Assembly: GCF_021029445.1 (NCBI RefSeq)
Contig: NZ_CP072610.1
Location: 2,666,001-2,730,000 of the forward strand
Reading direction: 5' to 3'
DNA length: 64,000 nucleotides
Source of the DNA: Pseudomonas wenzhouensis
GTDB lineage: Bacteria; Pseudomonadota; Gammaproteobacteria; Pseudomonadales; Pseudomonadaceae
The notes beneath the pieces were generated by a model. That model searched no databases, was not told where the DNA came from, and saw only the letters and a list, made by a program, of their open reading frames with translations. The translations under genes were made by a program, and so were the position numbers. Of the stretch, positions 26,940 to 36,516 are shown in pieces. Positions within the stretch are counted from its first letter, which is position 1. The number at the start of each line of letters is the position of its first letter.

Positions 26940-27447
26940 TGACCTAAAAAATTTCGCCGAGAAGTTTTTAACGTCACCCGCCGAGGGTGCGCAGGCCAAC
27001 CATCATGGCGCACAAGTGATCAAGCACGCTGCAGCCCAGCAGGCTGCCATGGAAGCCTTCTTCTTCGGCTACCAGGCCTTCACCGCCAAGCCTGACGAGA
27101 TGCTGGCAAAGCGCGGCCTGTCGCGGGTGCATCATCGCATTCTGTTCTTCATCGCCAAGTATCCGGGCCTGAACATGACCGAACTGCTGGGTTACCTGGG
27201 GGTAAGCAAGCAGGCACTGAACATGCCGCTGCGTCAGTTGATCGAGATGAATCTGGTGCAAAGCGAGGCTGCCACGGACGATAAGCGCAAGCGTGTTCTC
27301 GGCTTCACGGCCGAAGGTGCCAAGCTGGAGCAGGCACTGCGCCGCGAGCAGGCGCGGCTGCTGCAACGTGTATTCGCTGAAGTGGGTGAAGAGGCGGTGC
27401 AGGGCTGGCTCAGGGTAAATCTGGCACTGGCTGCCGGCCGTAGCTGA
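26935..27447 (+). CDS. MarR-family transcriptional regulator
   Basis: A 170-residue winged-helix regulator. The DNA-binding block is MTELLGYLGVSKQALNMPLRQLIEMNLV with wing AATDDKRKRVLGFTAEG, and a longer than usual N-terminal extension (about 35 residues) precedes the dimer helices. It is divergent from the aminotransferase, whose expression it probably controls. The ATG at 26935 opens the frame and overlaps a small dyad; MTDLKNFAEKF is a reasonable N-terminus. The ligand is unknown. Confidence 0.85.
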   Translation: MTDLKNFAEKFLTSPAEGAQANHHGAQVIKHAAAQQAAMEAFFFGYQAFTAKPDEMLAKRGLSRVHHRILFFIAKYPGLNMTELLGYLGVSKQALNMPLRQLIEMNLVQSEAATDDKRKRVLGFTAEGAKLEQALRREQARLLQRVFAEVGEEAVQGWLRVNLALAAGRS

Positions 27448-27484
27448 ATCGCTGTCAGACAGCCTGGCAGACGGAAGAGTCTGC

Positions 27485-28126
27485 CTACCCCTGCTGTAAC
27501 TCGCCAGCACCCCTGAAGAACACCAGCATCAGCGCTACGCCCGCGCCCAGCAGCGGCAGCAACGCCACCAGCATCAGCAGCACGCTGGCCAACATCAGCC
27601 CGCCGACAATATCGAGCCAGGCCATGACCTTCAGCGCCGGATAGGGATAGTCCAGCTTGAGTAGCCGCATTCCCAGCCAGGTGGTGCATATGCCCATCAG
27701 ACAGAGCAGCGCCATGTAGCCAATGGTTTGCCAATCCAACCCACCAAACAGCTGATCGCCGAACAACATATCGAGTATTTCCAGCAACAGCGTCACCCCC
27801 AGCAGCAGCCAGATCGGTACGCCCAGGTTGCGTGCAGCGAAGCGGGCTTCGGCAAAAGCCTTGAAACGCAACAACAGGTAGCAGCCGAGCAGAGCCAGCA
27901 TCAGGCTCAACCAGTCGGTATAGGCAAACAGTCGTTCGGCCTCAGGCGTCTGCAGTGGCGCAGCCAAGAACAACAACCCGAGCAACAGTGTGTTGGCGGC
28001 GACCGACACCAGCGCCAACCCGCCCAATACCTGCAACTGCCTGGCACTCCATCCCGGCAATTGCCTGCTGCCGACACGGTCGAGCAACTCCACCTGCGGT
28101 GCGCTGTAGGGATTGTCCGGTTGCAT
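27485..28126 (-). CDS. Hypothetical six-helix inner membrane protein
   Basis: A 213-residue membrane protein. After a polar start (MQPDNPYSAPQVELLDRV) there are about six hydrophobic segments at roughly 32-55, 70-88, 100-118, 132-150, 160-178 and 185-203. The NPYSAP start recurs in DUF-type Pseudomonas membrane proteins, but I recognise no domain. ATG 28126 is chosen because the upstream part of the longer frame (to 28240) looks non-coding. Convergent with the MarR gene and divergent from the LysE gene; function unknown. Confidence 0.6.
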   Translation of the reverse strand: MQPDNPYSAPQVELLDRVGSRQLPGWSARQLQVLGGLALVSVAANTLLLGLLFLAAPLQTPEAERLFAYTDWLSLMLALLGCYLLLRFKAFAEARFAARNLGVPIWLLLGVTLLLEILDMLFGDQLFGGLDWQTIGYMALLCLMGICTTWLGMRLLKLDYPYPALKVMAWLDIVGGLMLASVLLMLVALLPLLGAGVALMLVFFRGAGELQQG

Positions 28127-28269
28127 CGATGTGGCCCTTGATCGGCAAAAACTCGAGGCTAACGATATGGCCAGCGCTTGGCCAGACTGTACGGCCCAAC
28201 CCAGCCATGGCTGTACCGCGACGCCGCTGCGGTGGCGCAATAGGCTTTGCCAGTCCCCGGAGAACGACC

Positions 28270-28881
28270 ATGTCCACCGAACTGCTGCTCGCCTTCATCG
28301 CCTTCGCCTTCGTCACCTCGGTGACGCCAGGCCCCAACAACATGATGCTGCTCGCCTCCGGGGTGAACTTCGGCGTGCGCCGCAGCATTCCGCACATGCT
28401 CGGCATCAGCCTGGGCTTCATGCTGCTGGTGGCCGCCGTAGGCCTGGGCCTGGGCCAGGTGTTCCAACGGCTGCCGCTGCTGCATGACGTGCTGCGCTAT
28501 GTCGGCGCCGCCTACCTGCTTTATCTGGCCTGGAAAATCGCCCAGTCCGGCGCGCCGCAAGGCCGTGACAACCCTGCCGCCAAACCCTTCACCTTTCTCC
28601 AGGCTGCGGCATTCCAGTGGGTCAACCCCAAGGCCTGGATCATGGCCATCGGCGCCATCACCACCTATACCCCGCAGGATGGTTTCTTCAGCAACGTGCT
28701 GCTGATCGCCGCCCTGTTCGCCCTGATCAACTGCCCCAGCGTGGGCCTGTGGACCGTCGCCGGCAGTATGCTGCGCAAGTGGCTGGACAACCCGCGGGCG
28801 CTGCGTACCTTCAACATCGGCATGGCGCTGCTGCTGGTCGCCTCGCTTTACCCCATCATCGTCGACACTGGAATGTTCTGA
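28270..28881 (+). CDS. LysE-family amino acid/metabolite exporter
   Basis: A 203-residue, six-helix inner-membrane exporter of the LysE/RhtB family. The diagnostic early motif VTSVTPGPNNMMLLASGVNFG is at 15-35, and FQWVNPKAWIMAIGA marks the fourth helix. Such proteins export amino acids or related metabolites. CGGAGA lies upstream of ATG 28270. The stop overlaps the next gene's start by one base (TGATG), indicating translational coupling with the BenE-like transporter. The cargo cannot be assigned. Confidence 0.92.
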   Translation: MSTELLLAFIAFAFVTSVTPGPNNMMLLASGVNFGVRRSIPHMLGISLGFMLLVAAVGLGLGQVFQRLPLLHDVLRYVGAAYLLYLAWKIAQSGAPQGRDNPAAKPFTFLQAAAFQWVNPKAWIMAIGAITTYTPQDGFFSNVLLIAALFALINCPSVGLWTVAGSMLRKWLDNPRALRTFNIGMALLLVASLYPIIVDTGMF

Positions 28882-30071
28882 TGCAAGACGCCGTCCCTTC
28901 CCGCCTGCGCCCACTGGCGGACACCTCCACCTCGGCCGTGGTCGCTGGATTCATCGCCATGCTCACCGGCTATACCAGCTCCCTGGTGCTGATGTTCCAG
29001 GCCGGCCAGGCGGCCGGCCTCAGCGCCGGGCAGATTTCCTCGTGGATCTGGGCGCTGTCGATCGGCATGGCGCTGTGCTGCATCGTGCTCTCGCTACGCT
29101 ATCGCGCGCCGGTGATGATCGCCTGGTCGACGCCCGGTGCGGCGCTGCTGATCACCAGCTTGCCGCAGGTGTCCTATGGCGAGGCGATTGGCGCCTACAT
29201 CCTGGCCTCGGGTCTGATCGTGCTGATCGGTCTGACCGGCACCTTCGACCGCCTGATGCGCCGCATCCCTGCCTCTATCGCGGCCGCCCTGCTGGCCGGT
29301 GTGCTGTTCAAGATCGGCCTGGAAATCTGCGTGGCCGCCGAACAACAACCGATTCTGGTGGTGGCCATGCTGCTCGCCTACCTGCTCGGCAAGCGCCTAT
29401 GGCCTCGCTACTCGGTGCTTTCGGCACTGGTTGTCGGCAGCGTGCTGGCCGGGATGTTCGGCCTGTTGGACTTCACTGGCTTCCAGCTGCAACTGGCCAC
29501 GCCTGAGTGGACCACGCCGAGCTTCTCCCTGGGCGCTGCCATCAGTATCGGCATACCGCTGTTCATCGTCGCCATGGCCTCGCAGAACCTGCCGGGCATG
29601 GCGGTGCTGCGCGCCAATGGTTACGACGTGCCGGCCTCACCACTGCTGACCAGCACCGGCCTGGTGTCGATCCTGATGGCGCCGTTCGGCAGCCACGGCA
29701 TTCACATGGCCGCGATCAGCGCCGCCATCTGCGCTGGCCCGGAAGCCCATGAAGACCCGCGCAAGCGCTACACCGCAGCAGTCTGGTGCGGGGTGTTCTA
29801 CGCCATTGCCGGCATTTTCGGCGCCACTCTGGCCTCGCTGTTCGCCGCGTTGCCGGCGGCGTTGATCCTCTCCATCGCCGCACTGGCGTTGTTCGCCTCG
29901 ATCATCGGCGGCCTGACCCAGGCCATGAGCGAACCCAACGAGCGCGAAGCGGCGCTGATCACCTTCCTGGTCACCGCCTCGGGCATGACCCTGGCCGGTG
30001 TCGGCTCGGCCTTCTGGGGTATCGTCGCCGGCCTTCTGACCCTGGCCGTGCTGAACTGGGGCAAGCGCTAG
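28881..30071 (+). CDS. benE: BenE-type benzoate/H+ symporter family transporter
   Basis: A 396-residue inner-membrane transporter with about twelve helices. The BenE block FIAMLTGYTSSLVLMFQAGQAAGL is at about 26-49, followed by STPGAALLITSLP, VAMASQNLPGMAVLRANGY and FGSHGIHMAAISAAICAGPEAHEDPRKRY, all characteristic of the family. Despite the name, no benzoate catabolic genes are near, and many BenE homologues sit in unrelated contexts, so the substrate is uncertain. Start and stop are tightly joined to the LysE gene upstream (one-base overlap); downstream lies a REP pair. Confidence 0.85.
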   Translation: MQDAVPSRLRPLADTSTSAVVAGFIAMLTGYTSSLVLMFQAGQAAGLSAGQISSWIWALSIGMALCCIVLSLRYRAPVMIAWSTPGAALLITSLPQVSYGEAIGAYILASGLIVLIGLTGTFDRLMRRIPASIAAALLAGVLFKIGLEICVAAEQQPILVVAMLLAYLLGKRLWPRYSVLSALVVGSVLAGMFGLLDFTGFQLQLATPEWTTPSFSLGAAISIGIPLFIVAMASQNLPGMAVLRANGYDVPASPLLTSTGLVSILMAPFGSHGIHMAAISAAICAGPEAHEDPRKRYTAAVWCGVFYAIAGIFGATLASLFAALPAALILSIAALALFASIIGGLTQAMSEPNEREAALITFLVTASGMTLAGVGSAFWGIVAGLLTLAVLNWGKR

Positions 30072-30087
30072 CCACCCCATAGCTCTG

Positions 30088-30205
30088 AAGCAATCCGGGG
30101 CTCTACAAGGCCGCCCCGGATTGCATCCGGGCTACGAGCGGTAGGGTGCGCCGTGCGCACCAACGACTGACAGCGTATGCATGCGGTGCGCGCAGCGCAC
30201 CCTAC
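30088..30205. repeat. Two REP hairpins between benE and the BASS gene
   Basis: The first, CAATCCGGGG (30091-30100) with CCCCGGATTG (30114-30123) and trailing CATCCGGGCTAC, is the GTAGCCCGGATG-type REP. The second pairs GTAGGGTGCGC (30141-30151) with GCGCACCCTAC (30195-30205) and overlaps the stop codon of the convergent BASS-family gene. Confidence 0.8.
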
Positions 30206-31098
30206 TGTTCGGGCACCGCGTCGTGGGCCAGTTCTGCACCATGCACACGGTTGACCCACAAGCCGAACAACGCCGCCGTGATGAACATGATCAGGCTGTA
30301 GATGGCGGCCGGAATGGCCATGGTCGGGTTGTTCAGCAGCGCCGGGCTGAGTGCCAGGGCGATGGCCAGGGTGCCATTGTGGATACCGATCTCCATGGCG
30401 ATGGCAATCGCCTGGCGCAGGTTGAGCTTGAGCAGCCTGGGCACGCAGTAACCCACCGCCATGCTCAACAGGTTGAAGGCCAGCGCCGCGCCGCCTACCG
30501 ACGGCGCGTAATCGACGAAGGTACGCCAGTCCTTGGCCACCGCCAGCAGGATGATCAGCAGCAAGAACAGCGCCGAGATGATCTTCACCGGTTTCTGCAT
30601 GCGCTCGGCGAAGCCGGGGAAACGGCTGCGCAGCCACATGCCAATGGCCACCGGCCCCAGGACGATGACGAACACCTGCACCACCTTGGCGAACTGCAGC
30701 GGAATGGCCTGATCGGCGGACATGAAGTAAGCCAGCGACAGATTGACGATCAGCGGCATGGTCAGAATCGCGATCACCGAGTTGACTGCGGTGAGGGTGA
30801 TGTTCAACGCCACGTCGCCATGGGCCAGATGACTGTAGAGGTTGGCCGTGGTGCCGCCCGGCGAGGCAGCCAAGAGCATCAGACCGACGGCCAGTGCCGG
30901 CGCCAGACCGAACAATTTGGCCAGGAAAAAGCACGCCAGCGGCAACAGCAGCAGCTGGCAAGCCAGGCCGATCAGCACCGGCTTGGGAAATTTGGCCACG
31001 CGGGCGAAGTCGGCCAGGCTCAGGGACAGACCAAGCCCGAGCATGATGATGCCCAGCGCAGCGGGCAGGAAAAACGTCAGCAAGGGATCGGCGGTCAT
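30202..31098 (-). CDS. Bile acid:sodium symporter family (BASS) transporter
   Basis: A 298-residue inner-membrane protein with nine to ten helices. The sodium-site block LLAASPGGTTANLYSHLAHGDVALNITLTAVNSVIA at about 75-110 and EIGIHNGTLAIALALS near 235-250 are family signatures. Bacterial members usually move organic anions such as pantoate or pyruvate-like acids rather than bile acids. It stands 113 bases from the SDR gene downstream of its start on the same strand, which could place both in one transcript. Substrate unknown. Confidence 0.9.
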   Translation of the reverse strand: MTADPLLTFFLPAALGIIMLGLGLSLSLADFARVAKFPKPVLIGLACQLLLLPLACFFLAKLFGLAPALAVGLMLLAASPGGTTANLYSHLAHGDVALNITLTAVNSVIAILTMPLIVNLSLAYFMSADQAIPLQFAKVVQVFVIVLGPVAIGMWLRSRFPGFAERMQKPVKIISALFLLLIILLAVAKDWRTFVDYAPSVGGAALAFNLLSMAVGYCVPRLLKLNLRQAIAIAMEIGIHNGTLAIALALSPALLNNPTMAIPAAIYSLIMFITAALFGLWVNRVHGAELAHDAVPEQ

Positions 31099-31210
31099 TA
31101 TTGTTATTGCTCCAGTTGAACCCGTCGTGATTGTGCTGAGTCAGAGCCACTGCTGACAGTGGCCCTGCGAGCCAACCTTAGACTGCGTGCAGACTACCGG
31201 GCCAGAGCTA

Positions 31211-31972
<762 letters not shown>

Positions 31973-32118
31973 GTCTGCTTCCTCGCAGTGATTCCTGTTG
32001 AATGGGCGAGGAGTCTAGCCAGCAAGCCGGACGGCGAGCAGCACTATCAGACTCTGGAGTGGCGGGTCATGCAGGGCGCTGATGACGACGCCAGCAGCGC
32101 GGTGCCGCGATCAACGGA

Positions 32119-32184
32119 TAGCCCGGATGAAATCCGGGAAAGATAGGACGGCATGCCAGACCGCCCCAGATTTCATCCGGGCTA
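32119..32184. repeat. REP hairpin with 16-bp perfect arms
   Basis: TAGCCCGGATGAAATC (32119-32134) and GATTTCATCCGGGCTA (32169-32184) are exact inverted copies. It lies just after the pyrF stop and before the SDR promoter region, so it may also end the pyrF transcript. Confidence 0.88.
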
Positions 32185-32190
32185 CAAGGC

Positions 32191-32892
32191 TCAGGCGTGC
32201 AGTTCGGCGACCACGGCAGCCAGCGCCTGCGCCGGATCGGCGGCCTGGCTGATGGGGCGACCGATCACCAGATAGTCGGAGCTGGCCTCCAGTGCCTGAC
32301 GCGGGGTGAGGATGCGCTTCTGGTCGTCGGCGCTGCTACCAGCCGGGCGAATGCCGGGCGTCACCAGTTGCAGGCGCGGCTGCGCCACCTTCAGCGCCTG
32401 CGCTTCCTGCGCCGAGCAGACCAGGCCATCGAGCCCGGCCTCGGCGGCCAGCCCGGCCAGACGCAGCACTTGCTCCTGCGGCGGCACATCCAGGCCGATA
32501 CCGGCCAGGTCCTGCTGCTCCATGCTGGTCAGCACCGTCACGCCGATCAACAACGGCTTGGCGCCCGCCAGCTTGTCCAGCTCATTACGGCAGGCCGCCA
32601 TCATGCGCAGGCCGCCGGAGCAGTGCACGTTGACCATCCACACGCCCAGTTCCGCAGCGGCCTTGACCGCCATCGCCGTGGTATTGGGGATGTCATGAAA
32701 TTTCAGATCGAGAAACAGCTCGAATCCTTTGGCCTGCAGCGCCTCGACCACCTGCGGGCCACTGCGGGTGAACAGCTCCTTGCCGACCTTGACCCGGCAC
32801 AACGCCGGATCGAGCTGGTCGGCCAACGCCAGAGCGGCATCACGGCTGGGAAAGTCGAGGGCGACGATGATCGGGGTCTGGCAGGCGGGCAT
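32191..32892 (-). CDS. pyrF: Orotidine 5'-phosphate decarboxylase
   Basis: A 233-residue TIM-barrel enzyme, last step of UMP synthesis. [16 protein letters not shown] opens the barrel; the catalytic Asp/Lys array is in [13 protein letters not shown] (about 58-70); TPGIRPAG and YLVIGRPI carry the phosphate site. ATG 32892 (MPACQTP) is preferred over the TTG at 32898. A group II intron ends 28 bases upstream, between pyrF and its presumed promoter, so pyrF mRNA from the original promoter would contain the intron unless it splices. Confidence 0.95.
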   Translation of the reverse strand: MPACQTPIIVALDFPSRDAALALADQLDPALCRVKVGKELFTRSGPQVVEALQAKGFELFLDLKFHDIPNTTAMAVKAAAELGVWMVNVHCSGGLRMMAACRNELDKLAGAKPLLIGVTVLTSMEQQDLAGIGLDVPPQEQVLRLAGLAAEAGLDGLVCSAQEAQALKVAQPRLQLVTPGIRPAGSSADDQKRILTPRQALEASSDYLVIGRPISQAADPAQALAAVVAELHA

Positions 32893-32956
32893 GAGCAAAT
32901 CTCGAACAGGACAAAGTCGGGTAGGGACAGGCCATTACTGGCCCGTCCCCCCCTAA

Positions 32957-32990
32957 GAACCGTACGTGCGGCTTTCACCGCATACGGCTC
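32957..32990 (-). ncRNA. Group II intron domain V
   Basis: The 34-base hairpin begins GAGCCGTATGCGGTGAAAG and ends CGTACGGTTC on the minus strand: a canonical domain V with AGC-type catalytic triad region, GAAA tetraloop (GGTGAAAGCC) and two-base bulge. It lies 57 bases after the maturase stop codon. Confidence 0.93.
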
Positions 32991-33047
32991 AAGCTTACGA
33001 AAAACCAAGTAGCTTGGCCGGCAACGTACGAAGTGTTGCGTCGAATT

Positions 33048-34787
33048 CTACAGTTTTAAACCGCTAAACCGTAGAGGTGTCTCTTGGCGCCGGCTATGAA
33101 CCAGCGCATGGCAGTTGGGATGAAGCAGCACACGGTTTTGCAGAGTGTCTGGCCCGCCGTCCACCCGCCTGATGACGTGATGGTCGTGCCAGCCAGTTTC
33201 CTTGCTCACCGCTTGCCCGCACGAGGCACATAGGCCCCGCTGTCTGCGGAAGAGACTGAGGATTTGTCCCCGATAACGCAGCTTGTGCTGCATCCGTTTG
33301 ACTCTCAGCGCCTCCCATTCCAGCTCGCGCTCCGCGTCGTAGGGGGTGTAATCCACCGACAGACGCTTGTGACGCACGATTGCGGTTCCCGCCAACTGGT
33401 ATAGCCGGCGGTACTGCTTTTCTCCCTTACCATTCTTGTAGGGGTACGCGAACACCCAGTTCTGCCCGCCTATGGATCGGAAGTATTTATTCCTGATCCA
33501 ATCAGCCGACTTCCTTGGATGCCTACGTTTCGCCCACCTCCAGATTCGCCAAAAGATCAGATGATCCAGCCTGCTGAAGGTTTGTTTTGCCACGACCGGG
33601 GAGTGGTATTGTGCCCACCCCTTCAGTACCGGGTTCAGTTGGCCGATCAACGCTTCCTGCGTCATGGCCCCACTGCCTTTGATGATCTCGCGCACCTTCC
33701 GATAAAACGCTGAAGCGTTTTTCTTCGAGGGCTTGATCAGCAGCTTGGCTTTCCTGCGTGGTGACTTCGGCACGTACTTCCTGAAATTCCACCCCAGGAA
33801 ATCGAATCCCTGGTGAATGTGCGTGATGTGCGTTTTCTCCCGGGACAGCTCAACCCCTCGTACTGACAGGAATTGTTCTACCCAGGGTTTGACCTCTTCC
33901 TCCAACAGCTCTTTCGAGGCTGCCAGGATCACGAAGTCGTCCGCATACCTAACGCATTGCACCTTGGTCTTCTTGGCTTTCACAACCCCCAGCCTCTTCG
34001 CCAGATGGCGCTTCAACTGAGTTTCCAGACCGTTCAGAGTGGCATTGGCCAGACAGGGCGAAATAATTCCACCCTGCGGCGTCCCGGCTTCCGTTGCCAT
34101 GAGTTGTCGCCGGTCGATAACCCCGGCTTTTAACCACTTGCGCAGTACCTTCGTGTCCATCGGGACATTCCGACACAGCCATTCGTGGTTGATGTTGTCG
34201 AAGAAGCCCTTGATGTCGCCTTCCAGAATCCAGACCGGCGCCGTTTGCGACGACAGCAGGTGGAAAAGCTCAACCATTGCGTCAGCAGTCGAACGATCCG
34301 GGCGAAATCCATAGGACTTCGGATCGCTGGTACTTTCGATTACAGGCTCCAACGCTTGCAGATGCAGCGCCTGCATGGCCCGATCCAACATCGTCGGGAT
34401 ACCCAGCGGGCGCCTCTCATGCTTACCGGGTTTCGGTATCCAGACCCGCCGTAGCGGTTTGGGTCGATAACCCCGTTGTTTCGACAGACTTCCCACAGCA
34501 CGGAGCTTGGCCTGGGGCGATCCCCAGGTTTCTCCATCGACGCCCGGAGTCTTACGACCCCGGTTCTCCGTGACTCGTCGTACAGCCAAACAGCGGCCGT
34601 AAAACGAATAGGTCAGCATCCGTTGCAGGCGTTTAACCCTGCGCCAGTTACCTTCCTGTGTTGCCTGCGCAATCTTTAGCTGCGTTTTCCGAACGGCTTG
34701 CTGAACGGTGGCCCAATCGAGATCGTGCCAATTCATCACTCCGCCGAAGGGCGCAGACGCGACCGGTGTTGCTGGTTGCGTTTTCAT
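33048..34787 (-). CDS. ltrA: Group II intron reverse transcriptase/maturase with HNH endonuclease
   Basis: A 579-residue intron-encoded protein. RT blocks: RRVWIPKPGKHERRPLGIPTMLDRAMQ, SYGFRPDRSTADAM, ILEGDIKGFFDNI, GTPQGGIISPCLAN and the catalytic YADD in CVRYADDFVILA. Maturase domain X follows (RLDHLIFWRIWRWAKRRHP), then a C-terminal HNH endonuclease with CASCGQ, HDHHVIRR and HPNCHALVH. The full domain set suggests a functional retrohoming protein, of the chloroplast-like (CL) type by domain V and ORF style. ATG 34787 has AGGAGGACTGT upstream. No frameshifts. Confidence 0.95.
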   Translation of the reverse strand: MKTQPATPVASAPFGGVMNWHDLDWATVQQAVRKTQLKIAQATQEGNWRRVKRLQRMLTYSFYGRCLAVRRVTENRGRKTPGVDGETWGSPQAKLRAVGSLSKQRGYRPKPLRRVWIPKPGKHERRPLGIPTMLDRAMQALHLQALEPVIESTSDPKSYGFRPDRSTADAMVELFHLLSSQTAPVWILEGDIKGFFDNINHEWLCRNVPMDTKVLRKWLKAGVIDRRQLMATEAGTPQGGIISPCLANATLNGLETQLKRHLAKRLGVVKAKKTKVQCVRYADDFVILAASKELLEEEVKPWVEQFLSVRGVELSREKTHITHIHQGFDFLGWNFRKYVPKSPRRKAKLLIKPSKKNASAFYRKVREIIKGSGAMTQEALIGQLNPVLKGWAQYHSPVVAKQTFSRLDHLIFWRIWRWAKRRHPRKSADWIRNKYFRSIGGQNWVFAYPYKNGKGEKQYRRLYQLAGTAIVRHKRLSVDYTPYDAERELEWEALRVKRMQHKLRYRGQILSLFRRQRGLCASCGQAVSKETGWHDHHVIRRVDGGPDTLQNRVLLHPNCHALVHSRRQETPLRFSGLKL

Positions 34788-35601
34788 ACAGTCCTCCTGA
34801 GATGAACGACATTCAGGACGGACTACTCCCCTATGGGCAGTAGTCGCCCATAGGGTCGTTTGGTTATCGCTGGAATCAGCGGCTCTTCTTGCGCTCGTAA
34901 ACCAGATGCACGTCAGCCAGGGTTGCCCCTGCCGGTGATGTTTCAACCGATATGCTACCCATTACAGGCAGCCATTCGCTTCTTGCATCCTCCCATTCCC
35001 CACACCCATCAGCGCCCCTTGCGGTTTGCCTGCCTGACCATGCTGCTGGTCAGGCGAGTGGTCGGGATTGCCACGTTCCCCGAGTCGCATCTATTCCCCG
35101 TTTAGGCTTCGTCTTTCCCCCGACAGTCGTTTTGGTACCGCATCACCAGACGCTACGGTGATGACCGACTGTGTTGCCTTTTGGCTGAGGCCGATAATTG
35201 CCGTAGGCCTCTCAATGCTCACGGGGGGTCTGTCGACGATTCACATGGGTTAGCCATGCGGGTTGGGTCATTAGCCTCGGCGCATCCGTGCAATTCGGAC
35301 ACATGGAGCTCTCCGTCACCGGATAACACCCTCTTGCGAGCGAGACATTGTCAATCGGGCTTCACACCCCAGGGTTGGCCCCTGACGCATGCCGATCTAA
35401 TGAACTGGCAGGTACATGCCAGGCTCGGTACCCCTGTGTAAGCGGGCTGAGCAATGCGATTAGGAGCTTGACGCTCCGTGCTTGGACAACACTTCCCACC
35501 TACGTCTCACGACGGTGATTAAGGCTCAATGCCAGACGTTGAGAAGTGAAACCTTGCCCAGAGGGCGGATTCACCCTCTAGGCTGACATATTTAGTTACA
35601 C

Positions 35602-36138
35602 CCCGATTGCATCAGAGTGCGACTTTCCTGCTTTTCGCACCGATTCCACGGCCCAACGAAGGCGTGAAATGGTGCATTTTGTTGCCTGTCCCCGTTGAAG
35701 CACGATGCTCCCGAGGCGCAGATCAACCCAGGCTGAGCTGGTTATGTTGATTGCTGTTTTAGGCATTAACCCCTTGATAGCAAAGGATTTGGAGCCATGG
35801 TGCAATGAACCAGACCAAGCACGACGCGATCATACGTGTCGCACAACGCCGGGCATTGTAGCGCAAAGCCAGCGAACACTGGCCAGGGCGAAAGGCTGCA
35901 AGGCACTCATCACGCCCACTCACCTTACGCTCTGCACACCCTGCCAGCATGGCCTCCACATCGGTTAAGCATGCTCTGTGCGGCGAATGATCTGCGCCGG
36001 CCGAGGCATCCGATCAACACCTGTCGGGTCAATGCAGTCATGCATAGCTCAGCCTGCCGGCGGCCTCAGGTGAACCAGACAAGACAAGGTACGATACGCA
36101 GGTTATGGTTGACATTCTCCCCCTCGTAAGGAGTTACC
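35602..36138. other. Gene-poor stretch between intron and DUF2897 gene
   Basis: No convincing reading frame is present in these 537 bases. The right end holds the promoter side of the DUF2897 gene, and the left end should hold the original pyrF promoter on the minus strand. Two related segments begin TGAACCAGAC (35806 and 36070) and continue with similar but not identical bases. I see no tRNA or known RNA motif. Confidence 0.5.
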
Positions 36139-36312
36139 ATGCCCTGGTACGTTTGGTTGCTGCTGGCTCTGGTGTTCGGCTCGGTAATCGGCAGCCTGCT
36201 GATCCTGCGCAGCAGTGCCAAGAAAATGCCCCTGAGTGAGGAGCAGCTCGCACGCATGCGCCAGCGCGCCATCGAACAACAAGCCAAGGACGAACGCGAG
36301 CGCCAACGCTAG
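36139..36312 (+). CDS. DUF2897 small membrane protein
   Basis: A 57-residue protein starting MPWYVWLLLALVFGSVIGSLL, a single N-terminal membrane helix (about 3-25), then a charged cytoplasmic tail LSEEQLARMRQRAIEQQAKDERERQR. This is the DUF2897 pattern of pseudomonads. AAGGAG lies five bases before the ATG. I recall the family next to, and divergent from, pyrF, which fits the idea that the intron inserted into a formerly short divergent gap. Function unknown. Confidence 0.85.
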   Translation: MPWYVWLLLALVFGSVIGSLLILRSSAKKMPLSEEQLARMRQRAIEQQAKDERERQR

Positions 36313-36516
36313 GTTTTGTGCGAAAAGTCGTCGAGCGAAGATGATGACGACCGCGCACAAACAGGCAAGAAAGGGTCTGGCCCCACACTCGCGCCCGGGC
36401 GCGGTAAATGAGCATTTGACCGCACCGAGGTTCCAGCCCGGTTTCAACCAAGCATCACCAAGCGCAGGCATTTTTCCTGAAGCGCCCAGACTGCGCAGCC
36501 TCGCCAAGGACATATC

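Larger units (their letters stand above)
32921..35601 (-). mobile_element. Group II intron with reverse transcriptase-HNH ORF
   Basis: A 2681-base group II intron. The 5' end GTGTAAC (at 35601) follows the exon ...CAATCGGG. CCCGATTG at 35352-35359, 242 bases inside domain I, pairs with CAATCGGG over eight bases as EBS1-IBS1, fixing the junction. Domain V is at 32957-32990, domain VI follows, and the 3' end is ...CCCTAC (AY end) at 32921. The multidomain ORF sits in domain IV after a CCCTATGGGC/GCCCATAGGG stem (34829-34855). The intron lies in the leader of pyrF, on the same strand, and looks intact and potentially mobile. Confidence 0.88.

Noticed and set aside
35636..35640. GTGCG at 35640 as an alternative 5' end of the pyrF-leader intron
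   Set aside because: The 8-bp EBS1-IBS1 pairing places the junction at 35601/35602; GTGCG at 35640 has no comparable exon match.
35596..35805. 69-residue minus-strand frame at the intron 5' boundary
   Set aside because: It crosses the intron junction set by the EBS1-IBS1 match and shows no domain.
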